From the NCBI RefSeq assembly GCF_031851795.1, contig NZ_CP134696.1, positions 5,642,001 to 5,706,000 on the forward strand: 64,000 nucleotides of DNA, given 5' to 3'. The notes under the pieces are model-generated. The model saw nothing but the letters and a program-made list of their open reading frames with translations, did no database searches and was not told the origin of the DNA. The position numbers and the translations under genes are program-made. The number at the start of each line of letters is the position of its first letter. The first letter of the stretch is position 1. The DNA comes from Pontibacter sp. G13 (GTDB taxonomy: Bacteria; Bacteroidota; Bacteroidia; J057). Below are positions 16,796-25,998 of this stretch, in pieces.

Positions 16796-16832
16796 GAAAA
16801 AGGGACCATTCCTCGAGAAGAGGTCGGTCCCT
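16796..16832 (-). terminator. Terminator of the TIGR01777 gene
   Basis: Minus-strand stem AGGGACC (16832-16826) / GGTCCCT (16807-16801), then TTTTTC. About 40 bases after the stop at 16874. Confidence 0.8.
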
Positions 16833-16873
16833 ACGGATCAAAGGAATTGGCACAGACAGAAACTGTCCAACGG

Positions 16874-17773
16874 CTAAATCAATGTGTTCATGGCTTGCGG
16901 TAGGGTAGGATAGTGGAATCGGTAACCTCGGTCCAGCAGACGTTTGGGCACCACTTTTCGGCTTTTGAGGATGAGTTCTGTTTCGGTACGCATCAGGGCA
17001 GCGCCAATCTCCAGCATCCAGGTGGGTTGGGGAATGGCAATAGGCACTTGGATGTGCTTGCGGAGTAAATCGCTAAAGGTCGAATTCTGAATCGGGTTTG
17101 GGGCAGCAAGGTTAAAGACGCCAGTCGCTCCGAGATTCATGAGATAATCGACAGAACGGCAAAAGTCTTCTTCGTGAATCCAGCTAATCCATTGATCGCC
17201 GCTTCCCTGCGGAGAGCACAGTCCCTTTTCGGCCAGCTGTTTGATGACTGGGAAGGCACCGCCACTCTGGCCGTAGACAATGGCCGTACGCAACAGCAGT
17301 CTTTTGGTGTCTGGGGTTTCGATGCTCTGGAACGTCTCCTCCCAAGTCTTGGCCACATAGACTGAGAAGTCATTGCCTGTGGGGATCACGTCCTCGGTGT
17401 TGGCTGGGAGATCGCCTCGTGTATCATCGTAAATGGTAGCTGTGGAAGATTGAACCCAGTATTTTGGAGGCTTCTCGCAGGCTTGGATGGCTTGGCCGAT
17501 TACGCTGGTGGAGTCAATCCGAGAGGCTAGGATGCGCTGTTTGTTGCGTTCATTGTATCTGCAATTGACAGATTTTCCAGCAAGATTGATGATGGCTTGG
17601 GCGTCCTCCAACAGTTCCCACCAAGGCCCGATGGTCCGGCCATCCCATTTGTGGTGATTGGGATTGCGGGGATTGCGAGTCAGAATCATCACCTCATACC
17701 CCCGCTTCTCGAAAAACGCTTCCAGCGCCTTCCCCAAAAAGCCTGTTCCACCTGCTATTACGATGCGTTCCAT
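16874..17773 (-). CDS. TIGR01777 family NAD(P)-binding epimerase-like protein (YfcH/SDR39U1 type)
   Basis: 299 residues, usual length. Rossmann loop GGTGFLG (8-14); the family-specific stretches INLAGKSVNCRYN (near 62-74), SSTATIYDD (near 108-116) and SWIHEEDFC (near 195-203) are all present; the C-terminal DUF1731 part ends VVPKRLLDRGYRFHYP. Function of this SDR family is not settled. Divergent from a VOC protein across a region with nested inverted repeats (17780-17820), which suggests shared regulation. Confidence 0.92.
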   Translation of the reverse strand: MERIVIAGGTGFLGKALEAFFEKRGYEVMILTRNPRNPNHHKWDGRTIGPWWELLEDAQAIINLAGKSVNCRYNERNKQRILASRIDSTSVIGQAIQACEKPPKYWVQSSTATIYDDTRGDLPANTEDVIPTGNDFSVYVAKTWEETFQSIETPDTKRLLLRTAIVYGQSGGAFPVIKQLAEKGLCSPQGSGDQWISWIHEEDFCRSVDYLMNLGATGVFNLAAPNPIQNSTFSDLLRKHIQVPIAIPQPTWMLEIGAALMRTETELILKSRKVVPKRLLDRGYRFHYPTLPQAMNTLI

Positions 17774-17779
17774 AGCGTA

Positions 17780-17820
17780 GTTACTAAAGTTTCAATAATT
17801 ACTGAAAGTAACGAAACTTT
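17780..17820. promoter_or_regulatory. Nested inverted repeats between the TIGR01777 and VOC genes
   Basis: AAAGTTTC (17786-17793) / GAAACTTT (17813-17820) enclose TTACTGAAAGTAA (17799-17811), and GTTACT (17780-17785) pairs with AGTAAC (17807-17812). Three TTACT half-sites in 32 bp immediately upstream of the TIGR01777 ATG look like a repressor operator; the regulator is unknown. Confidence 0.4.
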
Positions 17821-17887
17821 ATGAAAAGAGTTTGTCCGGACCAGAAATAAAGCGGAATTTTTCTTCCACAGATTCATCCGTTTGTCT

Positions 17888-18262
17888 ATGGCTACTCCCA
17901 GAGAACAGTTTTCACATTTTGCGAGCATCCTGCCTGTGCATGATATGCAGCGCTCGATCGGATTTTATCGGGATCAATTGGGCTTTTCGGTGGAATTTGA
18001 GTGGGAAAATCCTCCCAGCTATGTGGTTTTGAGGCGTGGAGAAGTGAGCATCCATCTGAGCTTGCGGGAAGATTTGGAGGAGATTCCGGGAGCCTTGATC
18101 TACATCTTTGTGCATGATGTGGATGAGGTCTTGAAGGCATATTTGGCCTGTGGGGGAGCGGTGATGGAAGCCATTGGAGATCGGGACTATCAGATGCGGG
18201 ATTTCGATATCCGTGATCCAGACGGCCACCGAATCACCATTGGGATGGGGTTGGAGCAGTAG
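17888..18262 (+). CDS. VOC (glyoxalase/bleomycin-resistance fold) protein
   Basis: 124 residues from the ATG at 17888 (a TTG two codons earlier is less likely). Paired beta-alpha-beta-beta-beta modules: ILPVHDMQRSIGFYRDQLGF (about 15-34) opens the first and the second ends in FDIRDPDGHRITIG, the common end of VOC metal-binding proteins. Similar in layout to bleomycin-binding and lyase members; substrate cannot be told. Divergent from the TIGR01777 gene. Confidence 0.85.
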   Translation: MATPREQFSHFASILPVHDMQRSIGFYRDQLGFSVEFEWENPPSYVVLRRGEVSIHLSLREDLEEIPGALIYIFVHDVDEVLKAYLACGGAVMEAIGDRDYQMRDFDIRDPDGHRITIGMGLEQ

Positions 18263-18297
18263 TGGCGAAGTGCTCGGGTTTTGTCCTGATTGGTCCG

Positions 18298-18336
18298 AAA
18301 AAAAAGCCTCGGAACCTCTCATTCGAAGGCTCCGAG
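18298..18336 (-). terminator. Terminator of the first small lipoprotein gene
   Basis: Minus-strand stem CTCGGAGCC (18336-18328) / GGTTCCGAG (18316-18308), one G-U pair, then GCTTTTTTTT. Confidence 0.85.
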
Positions 18337-18351
18337 ACGGATATTGGGGAC

Positions 18352-18750
18352 CTATTCGAATTTGGTGAATTCCATACTCAGCTGGTCGCCATTGTAGAAC
18401 CATGCTCCCACCAAACTTGTGGAGTCGAGGGATTCTACTTCGAACCGCGCTTCGTAGAGGACTCCTCCATCATTGAACTCCATATCGATTTCGGTATTGG
18501 AGTTGCTCCAGTTGTATTCACCGGCAAAGCAGGCCGTATTTTCGCACCACAGAAAGTCGAAATCAGAGTCAAAGTCCCAGGTGAACAGAGTGGTTGTCGG
18601 GGGCTCTCCATCTAGTAGGGTCAGAATCCAAACGCCTTCGAGTTCATCGGTGTTGATGAATTCATTCTCGACTTCGCAGGCAGACAAGGTCATGAACAGG
18701 GCCAATGCAAAGATTTGGCCGAGTGTTTTTGGACGTACAAAAGCTTTCAT
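18352..18750 (-). CDS. Small lipocalin-like lipoprotein, paralogue 1
   Basis: 132 residues with a lipoprotein signal (lipobox LSAC, Cys25). The mature part is a short beta-rich domain opening with LEGVWILTLLDG, like lipocalin-type proteins of Bacteroidota. A pair of Cys in FLWCENTACFAG (about 66-77) matches the pair in paralogue 2 (FTFCYDNECYLG), so a disulfide is likely. Function unknown. Confidence 0.7.
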   Translation of the reverse strand: MKAFVRPKTLGQIFALALFMTLSACEVENEFINTDELEGVWILTLLDGEPPTTTLFTWDFDSDFDFLWCENTACFAGEYNWSNSNTEIDMEFNDGGVLYEARFEVESLDSTSLVGAWFYNGDQLSMEFTKFE

Positions 18751-19032
18751 GAGGGATGAATATGAAGATGAAAGGAAGTGATGATCTTAAATGCGCGGAA
18801 TAGAGGTGTCCTTTGGTAAAGGGCTGATAGATAGTGGTCTATCCGAATTGATTGCAAGATAAGGGATGCATTTTTAGTGGAAAATATACGTTCGTGAACT
18901 TTTGTAGGGGCGTCTATTTTTTAAGGGGGTTGAATATGAGGGGAATAATCAATAACGGGGAGGAATGTAGGAAGAGGAAGCGATGTGCGGGAAAGGACGG
19001 AGTGTAGGTGCATTCAGCATGACAAAATATCA
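18751..19032. other. Spacer between the two lipoprotein genes
   Basis: No ORF, RNA or repeat recognised. It should contain the minus-strand promoter of paralogue 1, but no good -33/-7 pair was found. Confidence 0.4.
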
Positions 19033-19056
19033 GAAGACTGCCAATTGGCAGTCTTC
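19033..19056 (-). terminator. Hairpin, probable terminator of the second lipoprotein gene
   Basis: Perfect 10-bp stem GAAGACTGCC (19033-19042) / GGCAGTCTTC (19047-19056), loop AATT. On the minus strand the tail is TGATATTTTG, a weak U tract. Confidence 0.6.
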
Positions 19057-19092
19057 TTCATCTAAGTTTTCATATTTCCTAAGGAAACCGGC

Positions 19093-19494
19093 TTACTCTA
19101 CGCGCTCGAATTCCATCTCGTAGGTATAGCCATCGGACTTCCAGTCACCGCTGAGGGTGGTTTTGTCCAAGACGTCGATCTCGAATTCAGTCACATAGTT
19201 GTCACCGAAACCGTCGGTGTATGTGATGTCCAACTCGTCCTCGGCAGCGTTCCACTCCCAAGTACCGAGATAGCACTCGTTGTCGTAGCAGAAGGTGAAG
19301 TCACCATCCTCTTCGAACTCCCAAGTGATGGTTACCAAGTTCTCTACATCAACTCCCTGAAGCATGATCAGCTTCCAGTCTCCTTCCAAGACGCGAGGAG
19401 TCAGGCCACCTTCTGGCGTACAACCTGCCAAGTCCAAGCAGATAGCTACTACTGCTGCACGGATAAACAGTTTTGTGGGTGAAATAACTTTCAT
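19093..19494 (-). CDS. Small lipocalin-like lipoprotein, paralogue 2
   Basis: 133 residues from the ATG at 19494; the longer frame from 19584 lacks a signal at its start. Lipobox LAGC (Cys25). LEGDWKLIMLQG, then the Cys pair in FTFCYDNECYLG and LDKTTLSGDWKSDG follow the same pattern as paralogue 1 (LDSTSLVGAWFYNG), so the two arose by duplication. Very acidic. Exported, lipid-anchored, function unknown. Confidence 0.72.
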   Translation of the reverse strand: MKVISPTKLFIRAAVVAICLDLAGCTPEGGLTPRVLEGDWKLIMLQGVDVENLVTITWEFEEDGDFTFCYDNECYLGTWEWNAAEDELDITYTDGFGDNYVTEFEIDVLDKTTLSGDWKSDGYTYEMEFERVE

Positions 19495-19711
19495 AGTTAC
19501 GGTATAAAGGATTAAGAATTGTTGGGTGCGTGTAATTGTAGGTGACAGATGAAAGGGTATCGTTTTGAGTAGTAGTGTGGACAAGCACGGATTCCCGGCA
19601 TCCGTATGATTTTCGATCGCGGTACTCCATGCTATTCACGAGGATGACCGATATAGGATGTGAGTTTGGATGACTATATGAACATTCCGGCCAGAGGTAC
19701 TGATCCTAGGA

Positions 19712-20788
19712 TTAGGAGTTGGTGACTTCTGCCTTTTCTTCTTGTTTTTGCTCCTTTTTCCAGAAGCACTGCTTGTCGTCCATGACGATGGCGCGATTGA
19801 CCCATTCACCAGATTTATCCAAGATGCCTCCTCGTCTGATGCCTGGCAGGATGGCTAGATCAAACAGTTCCTCAATTTTTTCCCCGTAGACCAATTCCGC
19901 TACTTTGTCCCCATTACTGATCCTGAATACCTCGATGCAGGCATGTTCTGCTCGTTTGGAGATGGGGAGATTCCGAAAGGACTTACTGGTTGGTCGGATC
20001 TTGCTGCTTCCCACAAACAAATAATCCCCCATGTGGGTCATTCCTCTGGCAAATCCAGCAGTCGATTGGAACAAATCCGTCACACCGGTTGACAAATCAT
20101 GCACATAGATTTCCCCAACTGCTGAAAGTAGGAAGTATAGTTTGCCATCTATCACCCGAGGAGAATGGGGCATGGGCAATTGGTCGGCGATGATGGATTC
20201 ATCCTCGATGTCCATGATCACCCCGCTATCTAGGGGTTGTTTGCGCCATCCCTGATGCTCGTTGGTGCGACACATCATCGAGACGTATTTCGGTTGGCCA
20301 TCCAGCATGGCAAGGCCATTGAGGTGGCATCGGTCCTCCGGCATCAATTCATCAATGAAGGAAGGCTGCCAAATGGGCTCGAAGCTGTTTGCATGTGTGA
20401 TTTTACACAGGCATGAGAAAGCCGTATTGACGGCAATCAGATCATCTCCCACCCACTCCATATCATGCAGATCTGTCGGCCCGGTATAGTAGGTCGCTCG
20501 CGGAAAGAAGATGCCGTCGTATTTCTGCGGCTCTTTGGGAAAATTGAGGGACAGTTTGCGGTTGGCAGCCATGACTTCCACGGTCTGCTTGCAGGCAATC
20601 GCCAAAGATCCTTCCGGATGGATGGCCATCCCCATCGGCCTGGGAAATGATTTGGCAAATTGATGTAAATGCGATCCGTTGACAGAACTGGCGAGGACCA
20701 CTTTTCCTCCTTGGTAAGTACTTATTGCTAAAGTAGCTTGAGCCTCAGCTAGAATGGCTGGGAAACTAGGGGAGAAGGAGGTTTTCAT
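19712..20788 (-). CDS. TIGR03032/DUF4915 family protein
   Basis: 358 residues, no signal peptide. Opens with SFPAILAEAQATLAISTYQG and contains RPMGMAIHPEGSLAIA, TDLHDMEWVGDDLIAVNTAF and CHLNGLAM, the characteristic wording of TIGR03032, a propeller-like family first noted beside TPR or sulfotransferase-type genes. The C-terminus is Lys/Glu rich. Function unknown; no obvious operon partner. Confidence 0.85.
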   Translation of the reverse strand: MKTSFSPSFPAILAEAQATLAISTYQGGKVVLASSVNGSHLHQFAKSFPRPMGMAIHPEGSLAIACKQTVEVMAANRKLSLNFPKEPQKYDGIFFPRATYYTGPTDLHDMEWVGDDLIAVNTAFSCLCKITHANSFEPIWQPSFIDELMPEDRCHLNGLAMLDGQPKYVSMMCRTNEHQGWRKQPLDSGVIMDIEDESIIADQLPMPHSPRVIDGKLYFLLSAVGEIYVHDLSTGVTDLFQSTAGFARGMTHMGDYLFVGSSKIRPTSKSFRNLPISKRAEHACIEVFRISNGDKVAELVYGEKIEELFDLAILPGIRRGGILDKSGEWVNRAIVMDDKQCFWKKEQKQEEKAEVTNS

Positions 20789-20926
20789 TGTGCGAGGTAA
20801 AATATAGGGGCTTGGTGATAGACCGAAAAGTCATACTGCAAATATAATAGAATTGAACTGTTTGTCGAATATTTGTTGTTTCGATTTTGTGTGGGAATGT
20901 ACAATTAGTGAATGTTCCAATTATTG

Positions 20927-20957
20927 AAAAAAGCGGACATGATTGCTCATGCCCGCT
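20927..20957 (-). terminator. Terminator of the SNF2 helicase gene
   Basis: Minus-strand stem AGCGGGCATG (20957-20948) / CATGTCCGCT (20941-20932) with one wobble, then T5-6. Confidence 0.85.
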
Positions 20958-20980
20958 GAATGTTATGCCAATGAAACGCG

Positions 20981-23900
20981 CTAGCCGCCCAATGCTACGA
21001 GTTGACGCAATTCGTCATCAGACAATTCGCCAATCCATTTTTCGCCGGCAGACACCGCTAGATCGGCCAGTTCTCGTTTGGCCTGAATCATTTGGTTGAT
21101 TCGCTCTTCGAAACTGTTTTCCGTGATAAATCTGTGGACCATGACATTCTGATCCTGCCCGATCCGATAGGCCCGGTCGGTCGCCTGAGCTTCCACGGCA
21201 GGATTCCACCAAAGATCATAGTGGATGATGTTGCTCGCGGCAGTCAAGTTGAGCCCAGTTCCCCCTGCTTTGAGGGAGAGAATCAGGACGCGATTGGCAC
21301 GGTTGTTCTGGAAGTCCTCGACCATGACATCACGCTGTTTCCTAGTGGTGCCTCCATGCAGGAATTGCACGTCGAATCCGAACTCCTTTTCCATCATATC
21401 GATGATGAGATTGCCCATCTCTCGATATTGGGTGAAAATCAGCGTTTTCTCACCTCGCTCCAAAATACTGTGCATCAACTCCAGCAAGCGTTGACTTTTC
21501 CCAGAATCCGCCGGAATGGCTTTGCCCTCTTTCAGATAATGCACGGGATGATTGCAGACTTGCTTCAAAGCGGTGATCATCTTCAAAACGAGTCCTTTCC
21601 GCTCCATGCCTTCGGAGCCTTGCACCGCCGACATCAGATCCTTCATGACTTGCTTGTACAGACGGGCCTGTTCGACGGTCAATGGACAGTATTGATCCTG
21701 CTCGATCTTTTCAGGCAAATCTTGAATGATGCTCCGGTCCGTCTTGACTCGCCGAAGGATGAATGGGTCCGTGATTTTGCGGAAATGAGCCAACCGTTGG
21801 CGATCGTGAAGGATCTCGATCGGCTTGGCATAGGCATCGGTGAATTTTTTGATTCCGCCCAAATATCCTTTGTTGGTGAAATCAAAAATACTCCAGTACT
21901 CGCTGAGCCTGTTTTCCACCGGGGTACCACTCATGGCAATCCGGATTGGAGCCTTGATCTTCTTGACAGCCTTACTTTGTCCGGTAGTGGGGTTTTTGAT
22001 ATTCTGGGCCTCGTCAATGACCAGACACAACCATTTGAACTTGTTGAGGGTCTTGGTCTCGTTTCGGGCGATCCCATAGGAGGTCAGCAAAATATCCGAG
22101 TCCTTGAGCGGCGTCAAATCCCGCCCCGGACCGTGATAGATCAAGGAACTGAGGCTCGGAGCAAATTTCTTGATCTCCTTTTCCCAGTTGCTCAGGAGCG
22201 TGGTCGGAGCGATGACGATCACCTTCCGATCCCCGAGCGTTCCGGTTTCCTTCATGTGGAGGATCACGGAGATTACCTGCAAGGTTTTTCCAAGTCCCAT
22301 ATCATCGGCAATGATACTGCCGAATCCCAGACGAGCATTTTTGGTGAGCCACTGGAAGCCGCGGAGCTGATAAGGGCGCAATTCTGCGTGCAAACCATTT
22401 GGCGGGGTCAGGTCCTCCGTAGCCATCAAGTCTCGGATCAACTGCCTGACTTTTCCATCCAATTTTACCGTAGCGCCCTTGTATTCTTCTGCGAGTGCTA
22501 CGTGCAGCTTTTCATGAGCCGTAAGACTTGGCGGATCTTCCAGTCTCTTGATGAGATGCTGAACCTCGTCGTCGTCGAAATAGACGTATTGATCCTTGAA
22601 TTTGACGATGCCTGTTTTCTGTTGGGCAAGTTCAAAGAAATGATCGGTTTCCACCACCTGACTTCCCAAGGCGACTCGCCATTCGAAGTCGAGCATCTGA
22701 GATACTCCGACCAGCGATTCCGCTTCCTGCTCATCGGGATTGACCGTGAGCGCCATGGAAAGCTGGGGTTTCATGAGATGTTGGAGCGACTCGGGCAATT
22801 CGACCTGAATGCCAAACATCCGGATCGTAGGCACCACCTCAAACATGATGTCCACCATCTCTTGAGAATTCACCTCGATGAATTCGGCATTGCCATTGGC
22901 GAGATCTTCGATCCCGTGCAAGTACTCGACGAGCAATCCCACATCCCCAAAAGCCTCCATCCGATGATGCGTGTATTCGTCTGAATGGGTCAAATCATCT
23001 ATCGAGATCCGTTGATGCGTTTCATCTCGACGATCTTCGAAGTGTAGGGAAATGGCAAATCCTTCCTGTTCGCCCAGTACCTCAAGCACTGGGACAATGG
23101 ACTTTTCCGAAATGAATAGGCGATTGAGCCACATCAAGATGGCTGTAGGATAGCCCGCTTCTTCGGTAGAATGAAAGCTCTCGGAATGCCCCCCGAAGAA
23201 CAGGCGCAAGATCCTGTGATGCCAAATGAACACCTCTTCACAAGATTCTTTCATGAAACTGCCGAGGAAGAAAGACAGCATACTGGGCACGACATCCTCT
23301 TCGATCGGCATCATGTATTCGCCTTCCACCTGATAGCAGAGAATTCCCTGCGGTAGCCAACGTTTGACCTCATCACACAGTTCGCGGATATCCTGATTCA
23401 TCAAGGTGGGAATCCATCGAACGGCAAAATGTTGGTCTTGAACTTCCAGGATTTGAGGGACAAATGCACTTCTCTCCGCGAGCTTCGCTGCGAATAACAA
23501 GCACATTCGGAGCGCGGCCAACTGAGGGGAGAGCTTGTCCAAGGAAGTAAGCGGAACATTGCCAAGCCATAGCAACAATGCCGCCGGATCATCGAATCGC
23601 TTTACACGGGCTCCTTCTCGATCTCTCAGCGTACAGTTGCGGAGACTGCCATCCGGGTTGAGCAGAATCAGGACTTCTTCCACCAAATCCATCTCAGGGG
23701 TGGGGTCCATCTCGGCTGCGTCAGACAACAGAATGACTTTGGCAAAGTCTGCCGTTAGGCGATAAGCTTTGGTCAGTTCATCCTTGAAATTGCCGGGTGG
23801 GTAGAAGATGGGTCGGTCCTTGAGGATCTTGAGGAGCAGGTCCAAGGTATTGGGGAGGTGACTCACATCCAAGTCGTAGTCTGCATCTTCCGGCGGTGTC

Positions 23901-24493
23901 CAGTCTTCGGGAAGCATTTCCAATTCTTCCCAAAGATCGCGCAACGCAGGAAAGGCAAGAGACTGTTGGTTGGAGACCTCGATGCCCATTTTCTTGAGCT
24001 CCGCCAAAAGATCCATCCCTCTTAGGGTGAAAATCTTGAAAGGACTCTTGTCGATTTCGGTGGCGAGTACATAGCATACCGCCGCAATGTGTTTACAGGG
24101 GATTGCCCAATCGGGACAGGAGCAATTGCTCTGGATATCTTCCCATGATTCAGGGAAAATGTGTATTCCCGCTTCATGGCACATTTCCAGAAATCCGACT
24201 GGCAGCTCTCCATTGAGTAGTTGCGCCAGATACAGCGGATGCTCCTCCAATAACTTGAGCAATGCCTTGCGCTTGGCATCGGAAAAGGGTTTGAGATCCA
24301 GCTCGACCTCATACGGACGATATCCACTATCACGAACACTACCGATCAATTTGCTGCCGCGAAGGTCGAGCCGTTTGACGGCACCATTGTTGGCGTAGCT
24401 TTTTCCGCGAGCCAGGCGATTGGCTTCATCGAATTCTTCGAGGGCTTCCAGCCAGCGTTTTCCCCACCACGTGGTTCCGTAGGACTTTTGCAT
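20981..24493 (-). CDS. SWIM zinc-finger SNF2 family DNA translocase/helicase
   Basis: 1170 residues from the ATG at 24493 (a TTG at 24505 adds four residues). N-terminal SWIM zinc finger CSCPDWAIPCKH (about 123-135), a long middle region, then SNF2 motor: motif I DDMGLGKT (near 728), motif II DEAQ (near 825; DEAQ rather than DEAH), motif V GGTGLNLTAA (near 1076) and motif VI QATDRAYRIGQ (near 1100). SWIM-SNF2 (RapA/HepA-like) proteins move on DNA and remodel protein-DNA or RNA polymerase complexes. Single-gene unit with its own terminator. The opposite strand shows long open frames over this gene; they are shadows. Confidence 0.93.
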   Translation of the reverse strand: MQKSYGTTWWGKRWLEALEEFDEANRLARGKSYANNGAVKRLDLRGSKLIGSVRDSGYRPYEVELDLKPFSDAKRKALLKLLEEHPLYLAQLLNGELPVGFLEMCHEAGIHIFPESWEDIQSNCSCPDWAIPCKHIAAVCYVLATEIDKSPFKIFTLRGMDLLAELKKMGIEVSNQQSLAFPALRDLWEELEMLPEDWTPPEDADYDLDVSHLPNTLDLLLKILKDRPIFYPPGNFKDELTKAYRLTADFAKVILLSDAAEMDPTPEMDLVEEVLILLNPDGSLRNCTLRDREGARVKRFDDPAALLLWLGNVPLTSLDKLSPQLAALRMCLLFAAKLAERSAFVPQILEVQDQHFAVRWIPTLMNQDIRELCDEVKRWLPQGILCYQVEGEYMMPIEEDVVPSMLSFFLGSFMKESCEEVFIWHHRILRLFFGGHSESFHSTEEAGYPTAILMWLNRLFISEKSIVPVLEVLGEQEGFAISLHFEDRRDETHQRISIDDLTHSDEYTHHRMEAFGDVGLLVEYLHGIEDLANGNAEFIEVNSQEMVDIMFEVVPTIRMFGIQVELPESLQHLMKPQLSMALTVNPDEQEAESLVGVSQMLDFEWRVALGSQVVETDHFFELAQQKTGIVKFKDQYVYFDDDEVQHLIKRLEDPPSLTAHEKLHVALAEEYKGATVKLDGKVRQLIRDLMATEDLTPPNGLHAELRPYQLRGFQWLTKNARLGFGSIIADDMGLGKTLQVISVILHMKETGTLGDRKVIVIAPTTLLSNWEKEIKKFAPSLSSLIYHGPGRDLTPLKDSDILLTSYGIARNETKTLNKFKWLCLVIDEAQNIKNPTTGQSKAVKKIKAPIRIAMSGTPVENRLSEYWSIFDFTNKGYLGGIKKFTDAYAKPIEILHDRQRLAHFRKITDPFILRRVKTDRSIIQDLPEKIEQDQYCPLTVEQARLYKQVMKDLMSAVQGSEGMERKGLVLKMITALKQVCNHPVHYLKEGKAIPADSGKSQRLLELMHSILERGEKTLIFTQYREMGNLIIDMMEKEFGFDVQFLHGGTTRKQRDVMVEDFQNNRANRVLILSLKAGGTGLNLTAASNIIHYDLWWNPAVEAQATDRAYRIGQDQNVMVHRFITENSFEERINQMIQAKRELADLAVSAGEKWIGELSDDELRQLVALGG

Positions 24494-24505
24494 GATTTGG
24501 TGCAA

Positions 24506-25056
24506 TAAGCGGGGAATATAAGCATTTAAGCTCGTTCGCGCGTTTTAAGCTTTTATGAACCTTGCATGCGGAAGATGCCATTTCATGAAATGATCGCAGC
24601 AAATAAGTGTCCTGATCTCGCATGGGAATTCAGGCAATGGATTGATTGTCAAAAATGTATGAAGTTGGGTGGGAAAGAGGGTTGGAGGGATTCCAACGAT
24701 TGGATGAAAGGCCAAATAAAGATAAATTTTTTCGGAGGAGGGATCTAACGCAACCCGATAACGAAGGTGATGAGACTGATGGGAGGAAAAGTGGGGTTGG
24801 GACGAATTCTTTCCTCCAAACAAAAAAAGCAACCTCTGGACCGGAGGCTGCGGAAACGACTAAGCTTGTTAGGTTCATCGGATATTGCCATCCGATTGTT
24901 CGCAAACACGCTCTTAATGGTGTTAGATACAATACTCATTTTTGTGTATTCACCTGCTTTCCCGTAAGTTTATATACCTACCAGCCGAATTGGCGGGAGA
25001 CCACTCCCCTGATTAGGTGAAAGGAATGCCAATAATTAGCCAAAACGCGACTAGCC
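24506..25056. other. Gene-poor region upstream of the SNF2 gene and the second LuxR gene
   Basis: 551 bp. Overlapping frames of 60-124 codons occur on both strands but none has family features or a convincing ribosome site. The one clear signal is the minus-strand terminator at 24822-24851. A 64-codon minus-strand frame (ATG at 24939, MSIVSNTIKSVFANNRM) runs through that hairpin. Confidence 0.5.
24822..24851 (-). terminator. Orphan minus-strand terminator
   Basis: Minus-strand stem GCAGCCTC (24851-24844) / GAGGTTGC (24836-24829), one wobble, then T7 (24828-24822). It ends about 330 bp before the SNF2 start, so it closes either a short independent transcript or a leader of the SNF2 message. 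Confidence 0.7.
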
Positions 25057-25872
25057 ATGACTACCGGGGGGATAGAATCTTTTTTGGAAAACTATCGAGA
25101 GGCAACCTACAACGAGTGGGAGCGTGATCAGAAAGCCATAGATTTTCTGGTTCAGTCTCACAGACAATTGGAGCAGGTTCTTCCTAAGGGGGGGATGTTC
25201 TTCTATATCAAGAATTTGCAGTCTCAGCACTTCGAATACATTGGTAAGCAGGTGACCGAAATTACCGGAGTTCCCTATGAAAGATGTCTTGAACACGGGA
25301 TGGCCGCTGCCTTGGAAAAAATCCATCCCTCGGACCGTTCCATCATCATGGGCGAGTTATTGGAGGACATTCTGGATGTGCTGAAGTCGGTTCCCGTGGA
25401 AGAGCAAAAGGAAGTCATTACGACTTTCAACTATCGATTTTTTCATGAGCCGCTCAATACTTGGATTCACCTACAGGACCGCTTCTTCATGGTGGCTTCC
25501 GATCCCATGGGACGCCCGGCCCTGATGCTGGGCTATTGTATGCGGGTCGATACGCCCTTTCAGCATGTGCATGGCTGCATTCGCCACCAACGTGGTACGG
25601 AGCCAGAGCAAATCCTCCATGAGTTCAGCTACTACGCTGATCCCGCCTTCCGGACACTTACCCACCGCGAGATCGAAATCCTCACCCTATTGGCCAAGGG
25701 ACTTTCCAGCAAATTGATCGCTTCCGAATTGGGATTGGTCACCTCTACCGTCGACACACATAGACGAAAACTCCTCCGAAAAACAGGGATGGAGAATGTG
25801 GCACATCTCGTGTCAAAGGCTGTTCAAATGGGGGTAGTCACGGTCGAGGAGCCCGGAGAGCCCGAATCCTGA
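25057..25872 (+). CDS. PAS-LuxR transcriptional regulator, second paralogue
   Basis: 271 residues. PAS-like middle (MFFYIKNLQSQHFEYIGKQV, then KIHPSDRSII and PALMLGYCM) and a C-terminal LuxR helix-turn-helix (LTHREIEILTLLAKGLSSKLIA, split as LTHREIEILTLLAKG and STVDTHRRKLLRKTGM). Same architecture as the protein at 11823-12593; both lack a receiver domain. It stands just before the sulfatase gene on the same strand (126-bp gap) and could regulate it, which is inference. Confidence 0.83.
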   Translation: MTTGGIESFLENYREATYNEWERDQKAIDFLVQSHRQLEQVLPKGGMFFYIKNLQSQHFEYIGKQVTEITGVPYERCLEHGMAAALEKIHPSDRSIIMGELLEDILDVLKSVPVEEQKEVITTFNYRFFHEPLNTWIHLQDRFFMVASDPMGRPALMLGYCMRVDTPFQHVHGCIRHQRGTEPEQILHEFSYYADPAFRTLTHREIEILTLLAKGLSSKLIASELGLVTSTVDTHRRKLLRKTGMENVAHLVSKAVQMGVVTVEEPGEPES

Positions 25873-25998
25873 ATAGAACTTCAACTTTGAAATAGTTTTT
25901 CCTCTGTAATAGTTTGTCCCGAAAAGGGATGCATTCCCCCATACTGCAAGCTATCTTCCGGCATTCTATTCTAGCATCTAGACTAATTGCCGCAGGAT

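Noticed and set aside
21092-22984. 630-codon plus-strand ORF opposite the SNF2 helicase
   Set aside because: Lies antisense inside a well-conserved helicase; residues match no family and the frame is explained by codon bias of the real gene.
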